A stretch of 64,000 nucleotides of DNA. It comes from Burhinus oedicnemus (Eukaryota > Chordata > Aves > Charadriiformes > Burhinidae). Shown here in pieces: positions 38,101-51,487 of the stretch. Made by a program: the position numbers and the translations under genes. The notes under the pieces were generated by a model. It had not been told where the DNA came from, searched no databases, and saw nothing but the letters and a program-made list of their open reading frames with translations. The stretch covers positions 4,336,896 to 4,400,895 of the forward strand of contig VFFE01007215.1 of assembly GCA_008921705.1 (NCBI GenBank), written 5' to 3'. Position 1 is the stretch's first letter, and each line of letters opens with the position of its first letter.

Positions 38101-41100
38101 AGATTCAGGTGAAACTTTCGTTCAGCTTATAGCTACTAATCCAGTAAAATCAGGAATTTAGGACTAGCTATTGAAATTTAACTGCTGTACTACTTGAGTA
38201 TTATTAAATGCGTTGTTGAGTCCTCTTTCTTTTATGCTCTTTAATACTGCACCTTAACTTTTTGGAAAAGGCTGTTAAAAAGTCTCAGATGCCAGATATT
38301 AGAGAGCACTGCAAGCAGAAACAATTGCAAAATACCACTCCCAGCTTTGTAATTCAGTTAGTTAGCTTTTATGTCCTGCATAATAAGCAAAAGTGTCTTA
38401 TTTGACTCTTAAGACATTGTATTCTACTTATTCCTGCCAAACAATAGAGCCATCGGATATTTTGTCTGGTTTCTCTTCCCTCCCCTCTCTCCAAAGGGAA
38501 AGCAAGCTAGCGTCCCTCTCACCCCACCTTCACAACAGAAATGTTTAGAAAACGTTCATGCTCAAGTCCATGCTTGAAATTCATTACTGCTTGAGCTACA
38601 GTACATTTATCGTGTCTCCCTTTCCCCTCTCTGCAAGCCACCTGCACTGCTTTCGGATCTTCTCATACACATTACTATGACTTACTATCCATACTTCAGA
38701 ATTGTTTACCAGCATTGCCTGAGGTACACTATGTAGGAAGAAGTTGTTCTTGTCCATTAGGTCTGTTTTCGAGGTCACTTACTGCAGCCTGACCTTCAGG
38801 TCTGAGTTAAAAGAAGGCTGGGAGGGAAGGTGATGCTCATGTACAAATGACCTGGTGAGTTAAGTACCAGGGAGGTAAAAACTAGGCATATTCTAGTGTG
38901 ATCCTGGCATGTATAGGAGTAGCTGGATTTTAATAAATTCCTAGAAGCTCTAGAGGAGCTCTCAGGTGCACCTGTGGGACAGAAAAATGCCAGCTAGTTC
39001 TTTGGGATGGAGCTTGAGGAATAACTATGCTATGTATTGGCACTGTGATTTTTACACAGTGGGCTAACACAGACTAATACTTCCTGATAGTCTAGCATAA
39101 TTAAAACAAGGTGTAAACCCACTTCCTGTGCTTGACTGGTTGAATTGAAGCTGACCTCTGATGTACCTGGCTTTGTTTGTGTGATACAACTGTCTTAACT
39201 AGAAGGTGAGCATAGTGTTAATCCATCCAAGGAAACCCTGAGCAGATGGTGCTGCAGTAGCACAACCCACCCTAGCCCTCTGAGAGAGGGGACTGTGCTA
39301 TTGCTCTCTGGCACAGAGGGGAGAATAAAGCTTGACAGCTTGCTACCATCAAAAAGACACAATAAACCAGTTACCAGGGAGATGCGGACCCTGAGCCTCT
39401 GCTGAAAGCAGTTTTCATTCGGTGCTATTTCCCGTGTTGGAAATGCAAAGGTCTGCCTTGTGTATTTTATGCAAAACAGATTGAAATCAACATCACACTT
39501 CATTTGGCTCCCAGCAGCTGAAGAGAGAAAACATATAGAACTATAAATGTATTTATTTCAGAGTATTTTTCAAAGGGGGTAATCAAGCACCTGAGCCAAG
39601 CCGTTGGTTTGGGTGCTGGACAGATTCAGGATGAAAAGTCACTACCTATTCCAGGCTGATATTGTTGCAGAGTTGCACCAAGCAGTTACCCCTCTCTAGA
39701 GCCTTCAACACCCCTGGGGATTAAAAAGGGGCCATTGCAGTTACTCCTTGCTATAAAGAGGCTATTACAGTTGTGTGGTCACCCAAACCTCTACAAAAAT
39801 CCCTGATCCTCGAGGTTCAGAGGCAGAAAGAAGGATTTTCCATAATGTGCTCTACAGTAAAGAAAATAACTAATTGCAGGATTTTCATGCATCTGTGCTA
39901 GTGAAAACCTCACTGACAATGTAGCCGTTTTACTGCCTGTATTTGTGCAGCACTAAACTTTAGGGTAGGGCTTCTCGGTCCCTGGCACCTCGCAGTGTTG
40001 TAGACGTTTCTGTAGTTTGTATGCAGTAGATGTGGTGTCTTATGAATGAAAGCTGATTTTACGGGAGACAAAAACAAATGAGTGTATGCAGTAAGACTCA
40101 GTAGAAGCAGAGAGAAAAGGTTTGCTGTTTTGTTTTAGCTTTAAAAGGTTAGTTCTAAAGGTGTTTAATGATAACTACCAATAAATGTTAATTGTTACAT
40201 GATCTTCAAGTTCTAAACCATGCTCCCATGTTTTGCACCTTGTGCAACTCCATTTCATGAGAAAATGGCTTTTCCCCTGTTAAAAGCTGAGAGCTTCTGC
40301 TCTGGGGATTTCTGCTGGGTATGAATTTTACAGTCTGTAGGACTCTTGCTATTGTTGAATAAGTATGTGATACCCCACAAAGATCCACGCTGCTGCCTGC
40401 AGCCTGACAGTACCTGTGAGGTGTGCAGTGACAAGCATCAAATATCCCAGGCTCTCGTTTGACAGAGGCTGGTAGGGCTGGAGCTGTTCTGCTCCAGTGT
40501 CAGCCCTCCTCTCACTTCTATCTGTACATTTTAACAGCTGACTTCACATTTATTCAGTAAAGTCACAAGAGAGACACCTTCCTTCTGAAAAGCATCTGTC
40601 ACCAAGCCTTGTCCTTTTTTTCTCCCCCATCAGCAAGTTCTTTCACTGTTTTCTTAGTGAAATGTATATGATTTCTGATAACCCCTGTAATAATGGTGTG
40701 TTCATATCGCCTCTAATGTTTTCCAGAGACAAATGACATCAGCTCTGTGACAGTCCTTTCACCTCTTTCCTTGCTGCTTTAGTTTGCTTTTTTCAGAGTA
40801 CTGCACATGCTGAATGCACTGTGAATTAATGTGTGTGTGGTGTGTTCGTACCTCCACGTGCAGAACAAATACTGAGTGTGGAAAGGCAGGTGGCAGGCTG
40901 CTGTTGTTTAATTTCACAGTCTGGTTTTTTCATTGCATGAGAAATTTCATCCCTGAATTTTTATAGCTATTAAGAATTTTATGTAATCAAAAGCAATTGT
41001 TAAACAAAACTTGTTTGATTCTGACAGGTGACTTTCCCTTTCTCAAGGATCTTCTATCACCTGTATTTGTACAAAGAGAAAAGCATGGCTGTCCCCTGCT

Positions 41101-42923
41101 GGCTCTATTCTCCATGCCCGTTTCCTGCAGCCTGAGAAAGGATGGCCACATCTCAATTTTCTGAGATACAGCCAACCACTGCCAAACCACATCCTTGGCT
41201 AAACCTCCTATCTGCAGGACAAAAACCACTCAGCACAGAGATAACACCTGCTTTAAACTTCAGAGTATGCGCTAGCCTTTCTGTCACACACAAGTATGGC
41301 TGTTTAGCCATAAAGATATGTTTTGGCTGTTATTAGAAGACCAGCAATAGTCACTAGCAGCTTTTGCCTAAAACTGTAGAGATGCTTAAAGTCTTCCTTT
41401 TTCTATTTTTGTCGCCTCCAGCTGAGCTTCCCTCAGCATGCTGCTATGACATCTTGCTCCCACCCTCTCACACATCTGGCAGATAGTAGTCACGAACTTA
41501 ATGCCAAATTGTGAAATTATAATACTTTCTCTCTCTTGACTGCATCAGCTACGCTACCATCTTACAGGATAAGTAACTCCCTACCCACAGCTTGTCAGCT
41601 CACAATGGTGCCTTACCAGCAAATAATTTTAATGCAAAGCAATCTTTGCAAATGGGACCTGTAGATTATTTTCACAGTGAAAATCATTAGCAAGGATAAT
41701 TAACTAAGACTGTGGTGATGAATAGCGCTGCACTACTGATCAGTGTAATAAAGAACAGAAGCCACTAATTACAGATAGCAAGCCTTGAAGCCAATGAGAA
41801 ATTTAATTTAACGTTGCTACACAGACTCCACACAGTCTAATGTAACTTTGCAATTATCATAATAAAGTCTTGCCACAGATGATGCTTCTAGGAATGTTCC
41901 AGGTACAAGGATGTGTGTCCATCAGAATAAAAGGGTTTGTGATCTACCAGTTACGACATCTTGAGAGAAAAGTTTAAAACTCTTTTATCTGAGCAGGCAC
42001 TTGTCTTCTGCAGCCCCTGAAAGGGTGTAGAGCTCAGATCCATTTCCATGAGCTCCAAAGGTCCCAGAATCTCTGAGCAGTTTTCAAAGCAGCACCCTAA
42101 TGGTGTTAGAGATGTTAGATGCACGTTTTTTACTTAAAGGCATCTCAAAATGTCTAGTTCACTGCGTTAAGCACTCTTTTCGTTTGACATGTGTCACGGT
42201 CCATCACATTAAAATGATAGATCCTGGGCAACACGAAGTGATGGGAACCAACCTTATTATCCCCACATGCATATACAGCAAAATGTGTTTGACACTGACT
42301 GTGAAATGGCCTTCAGCTGCAGCGTGTTGTATTTCAAACTCCGAAAGAGCCTGTGCGAATTAAATGCTTGTGCTAGTAACCAAAGCTATGACATGACTAC
42401 TTCCACAAATTAAGGCAAACCATATCTCCTGTCAGCTCTCCAGCCTCCCTTTCATATGCACTTGAGTAACACACTGAGTGAAGAAGAAAGCACTGGGGGT
42501 TGCTGGTTTTGCGTCTATTTGATCATGGTTTTTTGAAGTTTTTTTAACCCACTGCATACTATCTTTGATTACAAAATGCAACGTTTATGAACGGTGTCCT
42601 GATACGTACTGACTTGTGTATAGATTAGCTTTGCTTTAGTGACTGCAGGATTTGGAGCTACATTAGCTGAGTGGAGGTGGAATAAGTAGGATTTTCAATG
42701 GCATAGCTGTTTTTTTGGCGTGAGTATTGGTTGCTCTGCTGCAAGGTCCTCCTGTAAGGTAAGAATATCTAAAGAAGATAGGAGAATAAGATACAGTAGT
42801 CCTCAAAACACTTAAAGCCTGGCTAAAAACAGGTAGATAACAGTGTTCTCTAGGTCTAGTCTGTAATGGATAAACACTAACATGTTTAAAATACACAGAT
42901 TTAAGGAAAGCTATCTATCTGAA
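34910..42923. other. Non-coding DNA, nothing recognised
   Basis: AT-rich sequence with a long poly-T tract at 35122-35147. An isolated strong minus-strand donor (GCTGCA followed by GTAAGTGAC, near 38780) follows a pyrimidine-rich acceptor, but the enclosed block is only 19-35 nt. A moderate 42-nt acceptor/donor pair lies near 41631-41672 (-). No family-level protein similarity and no dispersed repeats were seen. Confidence 0.5.
35122..35147. repeat. Poly-T tract, 26 bases
   Basis: An uninterrupted run of T. No retroposed gene is recognisable next to it on the minus strand, so it is probably a simple homopolymer. Confidence 0.85.
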
Positions 42924-43113
42924 AGGTGGTGGAACAGTAATTTGAATAGCTATCAGTTCAGAAGGCTTTTTGGGGAGGCTTTTAAAATAAGGTAGGCAAA
43001 TGCCTGTCAGCAGTTGTCTGGGTAAAAATACTCTTGCCTTGAGGTAGAGGAATGGACCACATGGATTTGAGGCCCCTTCTAGGCCCATCTTGTATATTTT
43101 TCTGTAATTATTG
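42924..43113 (+). mobile_element. Ancient CR1-type 3' fragment F
   Basis: The order of landmarks matches an old CR1 3' end: TTTTAAAATAAGGTAGGCAA, then TGCCTGTCAGCAGTTGTCTG, then CTCTTGCCTTGAGGTAGAGG, then GGACCACATGGATTTGAGGC and CCCTTCTAGGCCC. The family pattern from memory is TTTTAAGAACAGGTTAGACA, then CCTGTCAGGGATGGTCTAG, then a TGGACTAGATGACCT segment and a CCCTTCCA segment. The terminal octamers have decayed to TTTTTCTGTAATT. Strong divergence makes this one of the oldest elements in the window. It was recognised by eye, without an alignment. Confidence 0.7.
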
Positions 43114-46100
43114 TTCAGGTGAGCAATAACCCTTGTTGTACCTGTCACGTAAAGCTCCAGTGCGTTTCAGGATTTCTATTTCAGTTTCTGCAGCCTCCAA
43201 GGTAGCTAGAAATAACTATAATCCTGAAGGTGGGATGGGGGGAGGGGGGAAATATCTCGAAGTACAGGCTAAGTTAGATTAAAAGAAAAACCTATGAAAG
43301 CTTTCCTAGCCGAATGGACATAGGGAGTCAAGCTGGATTTTGGCCAGGTGCTGTGTGACTCTCGTGCCACTTCTGAGTGCCTCTGTTTGCACTGAACATT
43401 TTGATGTTATGTGCTTCAGTGCAGAGATTGGGAGTCAGGGCTCAGGAGTCGTCTATCACTATGTTTTTTTCAGAGCCGTGCACAGAGGAACTAGACTTGT
43501 GTGGCCCCTATCTGATCCTGAGGATCAGATACAAATCCAGGGTCAAGTCAGTGCCTTACGGCTTGCGTTTGCTTCCTTATTTAATCCATATAACAAGTCA
43601 ACAATCCTGACTGAGTGGGTACAGTAAAGGAAACAGTGCAGTGCTTGCATAATGCATCCCAGTTTCGTGTTTCCAGTATGATCTAATTGGTCTGGAAGTG
43701 AGCACAACTGGCTTCCCAGAAACTTTATCTTTTTCTTAATCTGAAAACACTGGTTCTACTGGCTTCCACTTGCAGTGACGTTTCTGGAAAGGCAGTTTCA
43801 GACAGGAGTCTCTAGGAAAAATAAAAATAGAAGGATAATAATAAGCACCATTAAAAACTGTTAATTTAATTAAACTCCCAGAATTCATTTGAATGGGAAA
43901 GAGCTAGTATGACCAGTCAAGAAAAGGTACAGATTGATTAAACCATTACCATTGACATGATATGATATTAACGCGGTAATACAAATGAGTTTAGCACTCA
44001 TTAGAGCATGAAAAGAGCAAAAGGTTGTGGTCTACTGCTATGGAGAATGTATCATGATCAAAAGGAGAGTTACAATGCAGAAGTAGGTTAGTCCCCTACT
44101 GAATCTAAGATGTCAGCACAGTGCTCATACTTAACAAAACCACCACTGTCACTGCTCTTTGTGGTATTTGTTACTTGTACAGCAGGAGAGTTACTGGTGA
44201 AGCTCTGAGAAGTAACATTGCCATCATGATAACAGAAAAAGGATCAAGAGTCATGTTTTATTACTGATAGTGGTAAAAAATAATAATCACAGCATAAAAT
44301 GTCTCTTTTATGGATCAAAATTTTAATGACTTTTACGTTTTTGTATCTGTAGCTATGTGAAAGAGGGAACTGAGTTATCTTTAAATACTCAATTTATCCA
44401 GAACAGGTAATTAGCCTCACCCAGCTAAAATAAGCCTTATTTCAGAAACTTGTTTTGAGATATTTAATGTTGCTGGAATGAGCTGGATTAATTGCAGCAA
44501 ACTGTCAATCATGTTGTTTCACTGAAGCAAAAATAACTTGTAGACTTCAGTCACTTCTGTTCTTTTTCAATGGAGATTTTTAGGCCTGTCTTCAAAACCT
44601 GAATGATAGTGAAATACGTGTTTTCAAATAAGACCTAGATATTTCTGCCTGCAGAGGAAAGAGAAGAGAGAAAGTGTGTCTAGCATGTATGATGCCGAAG
44701 GCGCTGGCCTGGGAACTATCGAGAACTGTCTCACTTCCAGGTCTGTTTAATTCAGAGTAAACTCAAATGAAGAGATTTGCAGAGTCATGTAGATCCCAAG
44801 CTTATCTGGATCTCTTGAATCCTCAGATAATGTCCTGATCATAGAACTATTTGCAAATCCCCTCCAACATTTAGAAAGCTCAAAAGCTGTAGTTATGTGT
44901 AAATGATATCAACATTCTGCTTTTATTTTAAAGTAGAATGAAAATGACTCTCTTGAAATTTCCAAAGTTGCTACAAAACAAAATTGTCCTTTTCAGGTCT
45001 ATAGCTGAAGAGCCACCTCACTCTCCCTTTCTTCATCTCAATTTATCCTTATACCTAGAACATTCAGAAAAATGTCAGAAGTTTAAAATTTTTATTCAAA
45101 TTTTTATTCAAAGTGTCAAACTTACACTATGTAGAAAGGAATACAAACTGAGATTTTTTTAAATTGTCATCTTCCCTTATGCTTCATAGTCTCAATTACC
45201 AAATAAAATGTATATCCCAATATAATCTTGGCAGAGGAGCATAGGTTATAAACAAACAGGGCAGAGATGAAGTAGCTCACCAAAGATGCATGTTGCAATC
45301 CAGAATTTCTTCCAATGAAATTTATTATGTTTTTTATGAAATAAGAAAATGCCTAAAATGATCTCAAAGGAATTACAAAATGTGCTCTGGCTAAATCTTA
45401 ATTTTCATCATCACCTTTCATAGTAATATCTTTAGTAAGGAGCATCTAGGAGATAAAACTGAGAAAATAAAACATTCTGGTAAATTCTGCACAACCTCCT
45501 ATGTGCGCTGCTGTTTCCTTACACATTTAAATACTTATGAACTTTTAAAACAGTGTCTGGACTTTAAAATGAAGTATTTTTGACATCCAAGAGGTGAAAT
45601 TCCCCAAATAAGACACTTTTAAGGAGACAGTGCGGAATATCTCTCATATGAAAAGGGATTTTTGTTGCACCATTTCAGGCTGGTCACTCAGAAACAGACA
45701 ACATTTAAGATCTCTGGTCACACAGGATTACGTGTATTTGCTGTGCAATAGTGAGGGAATGATGTGGAAAATGTTAAGTGTGCTGAGTATTTCACATTCA
45801 GGCAAACTGTCACCACCAGCAAGGACCCTCTTTCTTTCTTATCTGGTCAGTAACTGGATTTAGAGTGTCTTTTACTTGGTTGTGCTCAAAGCTGTGCAAA
45901 GAAGGAGCATGCGACTCTTCTTACCCATCCTGTTGGTTGTCCCTTCCCCTTCCACAAGCAGTGTCCCAGTGGTGGACAAAATAGTGATGCCTCTATCTCG
46001 ACGTTATCTCATGTCTGTAATTCTGTGCAAAGGAAAAGCAAATGTTTATATGAGGCCTCATTTCTCTTCTAAGTTTTACCTCATTTTGATGGGCAGATAT

Positions 46101-49100
46101 CTTAACAGTCTCATTGCTGAAAGTTAGACTGTCATGGCTAAAGTGAGTCAAGACCAAACACCACACTGTCATGATATAGCATATGGTCAGAGCACATGCA
46201 CTTAGAAAAGCCTCAGCACAGCCTGAGGTGTGCTCTTCCAGCTGTCCTGAGACAAACTCTAAGCAAGATTAATGTGCGAATCTCTGCTAGCCGGTGCCGG
46301 TCAGCGGTGACATTTCCTTTCCACAAACGCAGGTTTCAGGCTTTCCTTGCTGCAGCAAGCTAAGTTGGCCTTTGCTGTCCTGCAGCTACAGCTGCTGTGA
46401 CACCAATTCAAATGGCTTTCTGCTATGCCTAAATAGGTTAGCTAGGTTTCCTGCTTGACACACGCCAGGAAGGAACACCTCAGTTGAGAAGCAGCAGACA
46501 ATCTGTCATTACTCTGTATATTCTGCAGATAAGGACACAAGAAAAAGAGCACACTTGAAAAACTAACCACCCATGTTTGAAATCTTTATTAGGAAGGGAT
46601 GGTTTATGTTCTAGGGTAATATACCTTGAGGGTTTGGGAAGGTTGGAAGGGTAAAAGATTTCATGGTAACTGATTGGTTATGGTTTTATGATTATTTTAT
46701 GATCCTCTTTCTGGATACTGATAAAGGTGCATATTTAAAGAAACCATAAGAAATACTAACATAGATGATGCAAAAAAAAAAAAAATTCTATGAGATTGCA
46801 TACACACTTCTTTACAGGGGAAAGCCACATCATTTGAATTTACATTTGGAAGGAGATTAAAAAATGGGTACAAGAAGTGCGATCTGATCCACAAAGAACT
46901 CCACAACCCAAAGACCTCTGCCACTATCAGTAGCTCTTACTTTGTGTTTGGTATGGGGGACTGGGACAAGAAAAAATGAACCGCTCTGTTTTTGTCTTGG
47001 ATGAACACATAATCCCCAGTACATAATCAAGGAGGGGAAAAATGCAGTACTTACTCAACAAACATCAAACAGAGCCGTGATGAAACATGTAGCTGTTACC
47101 TTGTTAATATAGAAGGATGCAAATAAAATAGCCTGGTTTAAAAATAAATGGGTAAATAAACTCATGCAAGACAAATGGATATTGTGTTTGCATAGATCAA
47201 TCTGTGCACATAATACCTTTAACAGCAACCTTCAACCCCCTCAGAGTGGAATGCAGCCAGGCAGCAAGTATAATTACAATTGTGTCAATTGTCTTTATTA
47301 TCAGAATGTCATTTGAGATAATTAAATGAGAGAGATGTGGAAGAGTTCCATAAGTTCAATGAAATGGTTTTAAATAATGTATATCTCTGGAAAAATGTGT
47401 GTTAGATTTTAATCTATACCTGGCACCTACTGTCAACTTCTTTCAAAAAAATAGAGCATTATGGGGAATATATGAAAAAAAGTCATATATTCCTTGGCAT
47501 CTTATTATTTTAACAAGAAGTGTTTTACTAAATTCAACTGAATAAAGGAATTACCACATCTCTGGAGAATCCATGTTGGTTCTAAGATAATCTAGGTTAT
47601 GACTTATTATTTAATTTTCTCTGATTCATTAAAATAACTTTAAAAGTGGAAAATGCTGTATTTTTTGTGCCCTGGGTTTAAATTGCAATTAGGTTCCAGC
47701 TGGATACTGCAAAATACAGCAGAACCCTTACAGGGAGAGTATTTGCCTTGGCTTCTATTTTGAGACTCCTCAGCAATATCACCTTGTCACAACAGCTGTT
47801 CTGAGAGCTGGGATTGGTGTGAATTTCTCCTCCACTGCCTGGCAAGCTCAAAAGTTGTAATACATTTTCGGTTCATTTTAGGTTCAGGTATCGCTAGGAG
47901 CAATCTTCATGTTCATCAGAAGGAAGTAGATATGAAGATTGCAAAGCAGAGATTCAGAAACTTATGCAAACTGCTCTCAGTTGGAAGCCTCAACTGGGAC
48001 TTTATTGCAAAAGCACCAGGCAATAGAAGATCATTTGCTAAATTTGCCAGAATGAATGTCCAGAGGTACAAAACTGCTGCCAAGCCACTCCTTTGACAAA
48101 ATGGGTAGGCTGGCAGTAGGCCTAAGAAAAGGTCTAAATAAACAAGAACAAATTCAGTACCTGTACCATTGCAATGATTAGCTCATCCATGATTTCCTTT
48201 GGCAGCAAAACCTCCTGTAGCTACACAGGTCTTCAGCTGTGTTCTTGGAAAACTAATGTTCTCAGTAACAAAATGGTAAGCCATGGTAAACAGGTTGGGG
48301 CTAAATAGGTAGAAAAGGTTTCTTTTAAAACTAAGGTGGCTGGAGTGGTGAGTAATGGGGACATTTGAGATCATTCATCTAATAAACTTGCCTACAAGCT
48401 TCTGCCACTGCTGTTGGCTGGTCCTAGCGCTTGCTTACCCCTTTAGTTTCTTGACAGTCTTAATCAGGGAACTTTTTGATGTCAGGATGGTCCCCAGGGT
48501 GTTCTTTCACATGGTACTTCTAACCATAACTTCTAGAAGCTTTAGTAGTTACACAGCTGAAATCTTAAGATCCAGCAAAAATATTCTCGGTGTTGTTATT
48601 CTAAGTAGCCTGCCCAGTCACTAAGATCCTTGAGAAGAATGGGTCAAGTGTCCATGCCACCTTGGGAAACTCTTCTGGCCTCCCTACACCTTAGTGCTGT
48701 CTGAGAGTATAATAGCGGCTGCTAAGTGCCAAGGATGGCTGAGCTGCTCAGCTCCTGGGGCGAAGGCCAAGTGCGAGTGCCTGAGATGGAGACTTTCCAG
48801 GAACATCAAGATAGAAGATGGTTTAAAAAGAAAGCAAGGCTTGCTAAAAAAAGATAGAAGATTCAAGTTTCAATTAAATATAGACTCCTTCTTTGTCTCT
48901 GAAGAGGTCTGATTTCTAGTCACCTTTTTCTGAAAATGTAGAAAAACATTTGCCTGCCCGCAGAACATAGCTGTCTATCATGAACTCAAGTTTCCTGCTC
49001 TGAGCATCCCTCCTAAGGTGTAACAACAGAGTCTCGCAACAGGCAGCAGGGTGTCTTGAGGCTTATATGCTACGACTAATTCACTGGGCCCTCAGCACTG

Positions 49101-51487
49101 CAGTCTGCTTGGTGCAGGGTTCAGATTAAATATCAGCAGGAGCGTAAGAGGAAAGGGAATATGCTTTCCTTGTTGTTGCAAGCCTTGACATCAATTGTTT
49201 TATTCCTGCAAACATTTACAGATGTGAATAGAACAAATCCCGATGTCCTGGTACCCACATACCTTTTATCACTTTCTCTGAAAACTGTGTCTCAATAGCG
49301 CACCAAAAACCCTCTTAGAAGGACAGACTGCAGTTATGTTACTGATACAGTAAAGCCCAGAATCACCATCTTTATAAGAAAGTCAGGATTTCATTTATTG
49401 CTGCCTGGCACAGGAGCAAACAGAGAATCAGAAATAGATCTGGGATACAAGTCTGCATTTGTTTTCACCTTAGACTTTTCTTCGGCAGATCTGTAACACT
49501 ACTGAGGTCAGTGTAGACTCTGATCTAAAACATAAATTGTGACTGTGCATGTATTTAAATTAAGCCTGTTTTTGGAGAACATCTCTGCACCACCATTTAG
49601 AGGAGGTAAATATCCATTATTTATAATGAGCAGAAACTATTTGTTTTGTTATCATGACCATTTCTGTTTATATTTCTATAAGAGTAAAGCAAATAGTTAG
49701 AACAGAGTGGCAATCTGTTTCTGAAAAATGGGACTGAATAATCATGGTCAGAGTAAAACCAGATTATTTGCAACTTTGCCGTTTTGCATATAATTTATTT
49801 TCAAAGATTTCTTTTTTTTTTTTTTCCCAAGGACTTGTTTAGCTATTAGTATTAGGGAACTAAATAGCTTTTCCAAGCATCTTATCATGGATCATGTTGA
49901 AAGTAGTTCCACAGGGAAACCCTTTATGAGCTAAAAGAGATCCAGTCAAATAACGTATTATTTTTATTCATGAGCAAAGAACCAAACTGAACAGGTTCAT
50001 CATCTCTTTCTGCAGAGCTATGAGGGACTCTGGGGCCCCTCTGCAAAACTGCATGGGAAAACTTGGTTGCGGTGAATTTTGCAAGTTTAAACGCGGTCTA
50101 CCTGTCTGGGACCAGGCCTGGAGACAGGTGCCAGAGAGTCACTTGGCCATCTCCGGTCATCAGGGCTCTCTGCAGCCGTGGGACCTGCAACTGCTATTGT
50201 CTTCATTGCCAGAAAGGATGCAGGCAGGCATATATGCTGGTCTGGAAATGTAATGTGCTGCTGCAGGTTTCCTCCATGCCTTCCCTCAATTTTCTGCTTA
50301 AACCTGGTAATATGGAAGGTTGAAAGGCAAATGTTTTAAAAAGGCACATCTATGGACCATGGTCCCTACTAGAGCAGCAGTATCCATGCTGAAAGCACAG
50401 GGCAACAAGAAAAGCAGTGGCAAAGAAAATTAAAGCCAATGCTGGGATCATCTTTCAGTCTATAGAGTTCACACCTATAGTAAAGAGCTTTGATACAAAG
50501 GGAAGCTGTTCATTTCAAAGTACTAACATAAAGCAGAAAGGAACTCACATCCCCTATATTAATATTTTAGTTAGTGCTGGATTTCTGTAGCTCAGTTTGG
50601 CAAGTCATTTATTTTCTCTCATTAGTGATTAAGTGTATCTGTGTGAATATTTTGCTCTGTAACTTTTGTGGATTTTTTTTCTTTCACTCTGCACCAAAAT
50701 ACCTCTTTTTTCCCCCAGAGAACAAAGAAAATAGATTTTTTGACCATATGGCTGCTGCAAAGTGGTTTCCCTGGCAACTGTAACCTACAGAACTTCTTAA
50801 AACTTTTTCCCTCTGTGGATATTTTTTTTTAGTGGTTTGATTTCAGGATCTTGTCATCTTCTCCAAAATCGTTACAGCAGGTGGAACAGAGGTTAACCAT
50901 GAAGGCCCTGGAGTGTGCTAGGGCCCTGGTGTACCTTAAAGAGTCTGAATTCATTTGTAGCGTTCAAATGTTTTCCTCTCTGCAGATGTTTGGCTCAATT
51001 TGCAGGATATTTAACAGATTCCTCCCGGAATTAGTGTTGTATTCTTCACATAAACACTACTGAAAGGTGTCTAGTATGGTTTAGAAAAACAAAGACAACT
51101 TTAGAGATGAAACATGAAGCCAATGGGCCTTCATATAGGCACAAGCATCCTCTTGCTTGCAAACAATTGGCTGGATCGCACTCGGTCATGGTACAAGACC
51201 TGGAACTACTCTGCGCTCTTCTCGCCTCCTATCCCTAGTACCCTATGTTCTCTGCACCTGCGTGGAGAAAAGGGGATGGAAAAGAAAAGCAACTATTTCT
51301 TCCCTCCTTATTAGGAAAACACAAAGCACTCTGCCCCCCCTTTTATTTTGAGGAGTAAAATTATGCAAAGTGTAATTTTCTGAAAGCCTGACCTTTCTTT
51401 TGTTTTCAATAAGAATTTAAAAATCTGCTACTAACCAATGTATAAGAGACCATTTATAATAATAAACACAATCTTGTCATAAATACC
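43114..51487. other. Non-coding DNA, nothing recognised
   Basis: Unique-looking AT-rich sequence. A very strong minus-strand acceptor (CTTCTCTTTCCTCTGCAG near 44655) is followed by an open frame of only 18 codons and no GTRAG donor. Poly-A and poly-T runs occur near 46770 and 49810. No gene, RNA or repeat family was recognised. Confidence 0.55.
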
